A stretch of DNA of 64,000 nt, from NCBI GenBank assembly GCA_910584235.1, contig CAJTZD010000006.1, forward strand, positions 2,736 to 66,735. The letters run 5' to 3'. Made by a program: the position numbers and the translations under genes. The stretch is from an uncultured Acetatifactor sp. GTDB lineage: Bacteria > Bacillota > Clostridia > Lachnospirales > Lachnospiraceae. This document shows positions 59,976-64,000 of the stretch, one piece after another. Below the pieces are notes generated by a model. That model did no database searches. It worked only from the letters and a program-made list of their open reading frames with translations, and was not told the DNA's origin. How positions within the stretch are numbered: position 1 is the stretch's first letter; each line of letters begins with the position of its first letter.

Positions 59976-60647
59976 GACGACCGCCACCATAGAATGCCGA
60001 ACCACCCCGTCCCGGTAGGTGTACCCCTTCTGCAGTTCCTGGGCCACTGTGCCGGACTCGTACTCTTCGCTCTCCACCTGCATCACGGCATTGTGGAGGT
60101 TAGGGTCAAATTCCTTGCCCACAGCCTCAATGGGCTTTACGCCGATGTTCTCCAGCTCCGTCATCAGCTGCTTGTAAATCCGGTTCATGCCGTCTACAAA
60201 GGGATCCTCCTTTTTATCTTCAGGCACCGTGGCCAGACCTCTCTCAAAATTGTCCACCACCGGAAGCATCTTCTCGATGACACTTTTTGCCCCGGTTTCA
60301 AACATAGCGTGCTTTTCTTTTTCGGTCCGGTTGCGGAAATTCTCGAACTCGGCCAGCTGGCGCTTTACCTTATCCTCCAGCTGCTCGATCTGGTCCCTGT
60401 AGCCTTGGGCTTTCTTATCCAGCTTCGCCTGCTTCTTGGCCGCGCGCTTCTCCGCCCAGGTTTTGGGATCCTCGCCCTCCGGAGGAACTGCCCCGTTTTC
60501 TTCCTCCTCTGCCTCCGACTGGGTATCCTCCTCGCTCTCGGTCTGTTCTTGCGTCTCCCGGAAATTTACCGTCTCCTCCGCCGTTTCGTCCGTCCCGGAA
60601 GCTTCCTCACTTTTTTCTATTTCTATATCCTTTTCCTGCTCTGCCAT
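59970..60647 (-). CDS. grpE: Nucleotide exchange factor GrpE
   Basis: A 225-residue GrpE that releases ADP from DnaK. A long acidic, disordered N terminus (to about 70) and a coiled-coil helix lead to the conserved NFRNRTEKEKHAMFETGAKS and LLPVVDNFERG-type region. A beta-domain ends RDGVVRHSMVAVVV. ATG 60647 is chosen, but the nearest good site (GGAGG) is about 15 bp away, so an alternative TTG start 15 bp upstream is possible. Confidence 0.93.
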   Translation of the reverse strand: MAEQEKDIEIEKSEEASGTDETAEETVNFRETQEQTESEEDTQSEAEEEENGAVPPEGEDPKTWAEKRAAKKQAKLDKKAQGYRDQIEQLEDKVKRQLAEFENFRNRTEKEKHAMFETGAKSVIEKMLPVVDNFERGLATVPEDKKEDPFVDGMNRIYKQLMTELENIGVKPIEAVGKEFDPNLHNAVMQVESEEYESGTVAQELQKGYTYRDGVVRHSMVAVVV

Positions 60648-60690
60648 ATTCCCGATGGTCAACCTCCATTTCTTTTATTTCCGTGGGCTT

Positions 60691-61731
60691 CTACCGGCCT
60701 TTTCCCTCCGAACCGTACAATTCGTCCAGCTGGTTCTGTATGGCCCGCAAAGTGCCTACAACTTTGTCATAATCCATTCTCTTGGGTCCTACAATGCCGA
60801 TAGTCCCTTTCATGCCGCCGCCCAGTTCATAGGTGGCTGTAACTACACTGCAGTCTTTCATACTCTGGACCTGGGTCTCCGCACCGATATATACCTGGAT
60901 GCCTGTCTCCTCTCCCCCTGCGTGTGCCTCTGTCAGGAGCTCGCCCAGAAGCTGCTTCTCCTCAAAGGTGTTGATCAGTTCACTGGCTTTCTGCTGATCC
61001 GCCAGTTCCGGATAGCGGAAGATATTGTTGGCGCCGCTGGTATAGATCTCCAGATCCTCCTCCGCCCGAATGGCCTCGGCCACCGCGTCAATGACCTCGC
61101 TGACGATAGCTCTGTGAATACCTGCCTGCTGCTTCATCACCGCTATCATGGCCAGATTGATCTCATCGATGGACAGGCCGTTTAAGTAAGTATTCAGCAG
61201 GATGTTCAGCTTCAGCAGCGTCTCATCGTCCAGCTCCTCCTGCAGCGAGAGGATGTTGTTCTTGATCACATTCCCCTCGATGACGATCACCGCCAGCAGC
61301 TGTCCGGCATCCACCCTGGAAAGCTGTATGAACTTCAGCTTACTGCGCTTTGTCTGAGGTGCGGAAATCATGGTGGCATACTGGGTATTCTGGGCCAGCA
61401 CCCTGGCCACCTGCTTCAGCAGCGTCTCCATCTTGTCCTGGCGCTCCACCAGCATATCCCTCATCTGTACGACTTCCCGCTCTTTCTCCGCCATCAAGGC
61501 GTCTACATAGAGGCGGTAGCCCTTGTCCGAGGGTATCCTGCCTGCGGAGGTGTGAGGCTGAAAAATATATCCCATCTCCTCCAGATCGGCCATCTCGTTG
61601 CGGATGGTGGCAGAACTTAGATTCAGGTCGGTGTACTTGGAAATGGTTCTGCTGCCAACCGGCTCACCTGTCTCCAGATAGTTGCGGATGACTGCCTGCA
61701 GGATTTTCTTTTTTCTCTCATCCAGCTCCAT
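60691..61731 (-). CDS. hrcA: Heat-inducible transcription repressor HrcA
   Basis: A 346-residue repressor of heat-shock genes that binds CIRCE operators. The N-terminal winged helix (MELDERKKKILQAVIRNYLE, SSATIRNEMADLEEMGYI, QPHTSAGRIPSDKGYR) and the GAF-like effector domain, with GGGMKGTIGIVGPKRMDYDK, are present. ATG 61731 follows AAAGGGAGGCAGC. A CIRCE element overlaps its leader, giving autoregulation. Confidence 0.96.
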   Translation of the reverse strand: MELDERKKKILQAVIRNYLETGEPVGSRTISKYTDLNLSSATIRNEMADLEEMGYIFQPHTSAGRIPSDKGYRLYVDALMAEKEREVVQMRDMLVERQDKMETLLKQVARVLAQNTQYATMISAPQTKRSKLKFIQLSRVDAGQLLAVIVIEGNVIKNNILSLQEELDDETLLKLNILLNTYLNGLSIDEINLAMIAVMKQQAGIHRAIVSEVIDAVAEAIRAEEDLEIYTSGANNIFRYPELADQQKASELINTFEEKQLLGELLTEAHAGGEETGIQVYIGAETQVQSMKDCSVVTATYELGGGMKGTIGIVGPKRMDYDKVVGTLRAIQNQLDELYGSEGKGR

Positions 61732-61754
61732 CCAAGCTGCCTCCCTTTCTGTTA

Positions 61755-61781
61755 TTAGCACTCATTTAGGAAGAGTGCTAA
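61755..61781. promoter_or_regulatory. CIRCE operator
   Basis: A perfect consensus TTAGCACTC-N9-GAGTGCTAA, 24 bp before the hrcA start codon. HrcA binds it to repress the whole chaperone operon. Confidence 0.97.
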
Positions 61782-61795
61782 CATCTACTAACCAT

Positions 61796-61824
61796 AAAAT
61801 AGCACTTACCCTATCTATTGTCAA
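61796..61824 (-). promoter_or_regulatory. Promoter of the hrcA-grpE-dnaK-dnaJ operon
   Basis: TTGACA (61819-61824), a 17-bp spacer and TATTTT (61796-61801). The start of transcription would fall just ahead of or within CIRCE. Confidence 0.8.
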
Positions 61825-61863
61825 CCGATTTCCCGAAAAATAATTCTAAAAAAATTCTAAATA

Positions 61864-61909
61864 CAAAAACGGCGCCTGAACACCGCAGTGAATACGGGTT
61901 CAGACGCCG
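61864..61909 (-). terminator. Terminator of the DUF6465 gene
   Basis: Arms CGGCGTCTGAAC/GTTCAGGCGCCG (one mismatch) followed by TTTTTG on the minus strand, just downstream of the stop codon at 61941. Confidence 0.8.
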
Positions 61910-61940
61910 CTCTTTGGACAATCTGTTTTGATAGGCGTTC

Positions 61941-62420
61941 TTAGATATCGAAGCTTCCGCTCTCTCCGTTCATCACATAATACACCTTGTTCTCCTCAGG
62001 TTTCACATAAAGCTCCACGCTCTCCAGCTCGTCTGCCTTGTGCTTCAGGTCGTACTCCCATACATCCCTGGCGATCTTCATCAGATCCTCCTGTCCGTAG
62101 GATTTGCCGCCATACTGAATGTGCAGAACGCTCTCCACATTCTTCTTCGCCGTTGCCTTGGCGGGCGCTTTCTTTGCCTTGGGAGCCGCTTTCTTGGTCT
62201 CTTCCTTTGCTTCCTCGGCCTTGATCTCCTGTGCCTTTACTGTCTTAGTCGTTTTGGCGGTTCTTCCTGCTGTCTTCTTCGCAGGGGCTTTCTTCGTCTC
62301 TGCCTCTTTGGGATCTGCTATCATTTCTGTCTTTATCTCTTCTGCCTTGGGTTCAATAGCTTCTACCTTTGCCGCTTCTGCAGCACTTGCCGCAGGTTTT
62401 GTGGATTTTCTTCCTGCCAT
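61941..62420 (-). CDS. DUF6465 family protein
   Basis: A 159-residue protein with a low-complexity Lys/Ala/Glu-rich N-terminal half (AKKTAGRTAKTTKTVKAQEI and similar histone-like repeats). The compact C-terminal domain (VLHIQYGGKSYGQEDLMKIA, VELYVKPEENKVYYVMN) is conserved in Lachnospiraceae, and its function is unknown. The basic tail suggests nucleic acid contact, which is inference. The start follows GAAAGGAAGTAGGCAAAC. Confidence 0.85.
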   Translation of the reverse strand: MAGRKSTKPAASAAEAAKVEAIEPKAEEIKTEMIADPKEAETKKAPAKKTAGRTAKTTKTVKAQEIKAEEAKEETKKAAPKAKKAPAKATAKKNVESVLHIQYGGKSYGQEDLMKIARDVWEYDLKHKADELESVELYVKPEENKVYYVMNGESGSFDI

Positions 62421-62506
62421 GTTTGCCTACTTCCTTTCTCTTGTCTTCTTTACCATGTATCTATATGAACAGACTTAGGGCTCTCTCTGCCCTGCCCACC
62501 TTGCCT

Positions 62507-62535
62507 ATTGTATTCCCTTTTCCGTAAATTGTCAA
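62507..62535 (-). promoter_or_regulatory. Promoter of the DUF6465 gene
   Basis: Consensus TTGACA (62530-62535), a 17-bp spacer and TACAAT (62507-62512). No gene or other recognisable feature is seen in 62536-62752. Confidence 0.8.
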
Positions 62536-62752
62536 CAATATCGTGCTATTTCCATGGGAATCGGCCTATATTTCCGGCCTTTCAGCCATGGAAACCTTAC
62601 TTATATTCCTATAGAAAACAGCGCCGTAATAGACTCCGGACAGGCATTATGACTAAAGATACAGTATATTCAGCAGGTAATTCCGAAAAAAAGACGCATA
62701 ACCGGGAAAATAAAGGCTGTTGATAGGGATATCGGTACAAAATTTCCCGGCG

Positions 62753-64000
62753 TCAGTAATCCGCCCATTCCGTAAAATAGGCGTCCAGCCATCTCATGCG
62801 CTCCTCCTGGTACTGTAATAATCCTGAAATATCCATATTTACCGGAAATTCTTGCCAGCGCTGGTTTTCCCTCACTACCGCGCCTGTCTCCGCCAGGTAT
62901 CTCTGATTTTCCTTTAACAGGCGCAGAATCTCTTCTGTCTTTAAAAAGCTTTCTCTATGCTGATGCCACCGCGCCAAAAACGCCGTCCCAATCTCCTCCG
63001 GATTTGCGAATTTCAGCCTGGGTAGCGTGGAATCCGCATAAATACAGCTGTAATCCTCCAGAAAACGAACCAGATTCGGACTTTCGCCATAAAAGACATT
63101 TCCGAAAGTATAGTCCAAATCCCATGGAATCTGTTTCATGACATATTCGCCGTCCCTTGCCACCTCCGCGGCAAAGTACATATTTTTATAATGATTGTCG
63201 CTGGCGGATGTTACCATCAGGAACATGAACACATCGGATAAATTGGCTGTATTCACCGTGGCCAGCGCTTCCTCATAATCCAGATCGGGATTCAGATAAA
63301 ACCGTTCGTTATAATCCTGCATAGGATGCCACACGGCCGCATAATCGGAAATCACATCGGGATGATTGATCCTGATTGCCGCCGCTGTGGACGCGCTGTT
63401 GGCCACGGCCACGGTAAAATCGTTCTCTGTGGGCATTTTCCAGCCTACCACCTTATACAGTATGTCGTTTTTGTCCAGGTTCAGTTTCTCCGCATCCACA
63501 GGTTCCACCAGACAGTATATCCCCAGATATTCCTCATTTATAATCAATTCCGCATACTCTAATCGCGGTCCGTCCTGTCTTAGATCTTTATCGGCCGCAC
63601 TGAACGCCTGCCAGATTTGCGCTGCGGTCTTCTCCCGGATCCTGGTGTCGTCCGTATAGAGAGCGTTCAGCTTCCAGTTATTGTCCGAGCGCATGCCCAG
63701 CAGCGGAATATCCGCTTTTTTCCACTGATAATCATACAGCTTCAAAGCATATCCCTTTTTTTCGAGAGCACGGCTGGTGCCGCCTTTGATACGGCAGGTC
63801 ATATAGGATTGATGGATTTCATACCGGTCGCTCCCCACATCCGGATTAAAGATACGGACGACTCCCCGCTCATCAGTATCTTGTATCTGCCCCTTTGACT
63901 CTGTGTCAATGGAAATAACGGGCATGCCGGATACCACGAGCTTGTATTCAATATAAGATTCCCCGTTCACAAGCCATAGGGAAAAGGCATGCCCCTCTCT
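62753..64000 (-). CDS. CotH kinase family protein, 5' end outside window
   Basis: The frame is open to the right window edge, so the N terminus is missing; at least 415 residues are visible. CotH-type features are GTSRALEKKGYALKLYDYQW, LLGMRSDNNWKLNALYTDDT, EYLGIYCLVEPVDAEKLN, and the active-site-like IPWDLDYTFGNVF. In Bacillus, CotH phosphorylates spore coat proteins. Clostridial homologues with other domains are often secreted and of unknown substrate. The true start lies off the window. Confidence 0.8.
   Translation of the reverse strand, partial: REGHAFSLWLVNGESYIEYKLVVSGMPVISIDTESKGQIQDTDERGVVRIFNPDVGSDRYEIHQSYMTCRIKGGTSRALEKKGYALKLYDYQWKKADIPLLGMRSDNNWKLNALYTDDTRIREKTAAQIWQAFSAADKDLRQDGPRLEYAELIINEEYLGIYCLVEPVDAEKLNLDKNDILYKVVGWKMPTENDFTVAVANSASTAAAIRINHPDVISDYAAVWHPMQDYNERFYLNPDLDYEEALATVNTANLSDVFMFLMVTSASDNHYKNMYFAAEVARDGEYVMKQIPWDLDYTFGNVFYGESPNLVRFLEDYSCIYADSTLPRLKFANPEEIGTAFLARWHQHRESFLKTEEILRLLKENQRYLAETGAVVRENQRWQEFPVNMDISGLLQYQEERMRWLDAYFTEWADY

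Noticed and set aside
1..64000. CRISPR array
   Set aside because: No direct repeats with regular unique spacers and no cas genes were seen; the tandem repeats found have no spacers.

Overview
The window looks like chromosome from a moderately high-GC Lachnospiraceae-type member of the Clostridia. The evidence is the gene content: a type III glutamine synthetase, the IreB/RuvX/DUF1292/MltG-like/TrmR/U32 cluster, HrcA-GrpE-DnaK-DnaJ behind a CIRCE operator, a DUF6465 protein, YesM/YesN-type sensing beside a sugar ABC transporter, and AGGAGG-type ribosome binding sites throughout. The genus cannot be fixed from the sequence alone.

Layout. 0-5.8 kb: a promoter carrying three palindromic operators that fires off the left edge, an ABC-class ATPase with an internal 18-residue repeat, two small proteins, an MFS transporter and a glycerophosphodiesterase. 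5.9-10.3 kb: a tightly overlapping operon of an ECF sigma factor, a membrane protein, an ABC ATPase and two ABC-2-like permeases. 10.4-12.5 kb: an RtcB RNA ligase and PrfH release-factor pair (the known damaged-ribosome rescue and repair module) behind a leader with a 26-codon ORF and a terminator. 12.5-19.4 kb: an AT-richer accessory region. It contains at least two related integrative elements stacked at the 3' end of a tRNA-Gln(CUG) gene. The inner one is about 4.5 kb, bounded by 49-bp direct repeats, and carries an integrase, small DNA-binding proteins and an Rpn-type nuclease. The outer one is decayed and holds a Uma2-like gene.

20-32 kb: a probable sugar-utilisation locus with a metallophosphoesterase, two FAD-dependent oxidoreductases (one broken, one with an in-frame repeat insert), a three-gene ABC importer, and a divergent YesN regulator, orphan sensor and YesM kinase. 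32.3-34.6 kb: glnN with a short upstream ORF. 34.9-39.6 kb: a surface-glycosylation operon (GtrA, 3-amino-sugar aminotransferase and ketoisomerase, GT2, GT-C-like membrane protein).

39.6-54.4 kb: housekeeping genes for RNA metabolism and RNA modification, almost all on the minus strand (U32/TrhP-like, TrmR, MltG-like, RNase J, Fur, DUF1292, RuvX, IreB, MtaB, ThiI, cysteine desulfurase, RsmE, PrmA), ending with an O-antigen-ligase-like protein. 54.5-56.5 kb: a sigma/RsgI-like anti-sigma pair plus a secreted protein, with His-rich tails. 56.6-61.8 kb: the heat-shock operon. 61.9-64 kb: a DUF6465 protein and a CotH-type protein that runs off the edge.

The most unusual signal is a family of structured intergenic elements (42.37-42.68, 49.27-49.41 and 59.85-59.98 kb, plus a simpler relative at 45.75 kb). 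They abut or overlap minus-strand stop codons and show compensatory base changes between copies, which points to selected RNA structure. The second is the rtcB leader at 12.25-12.51 kb, which has the layout of a ribosome-sensing attenuator.
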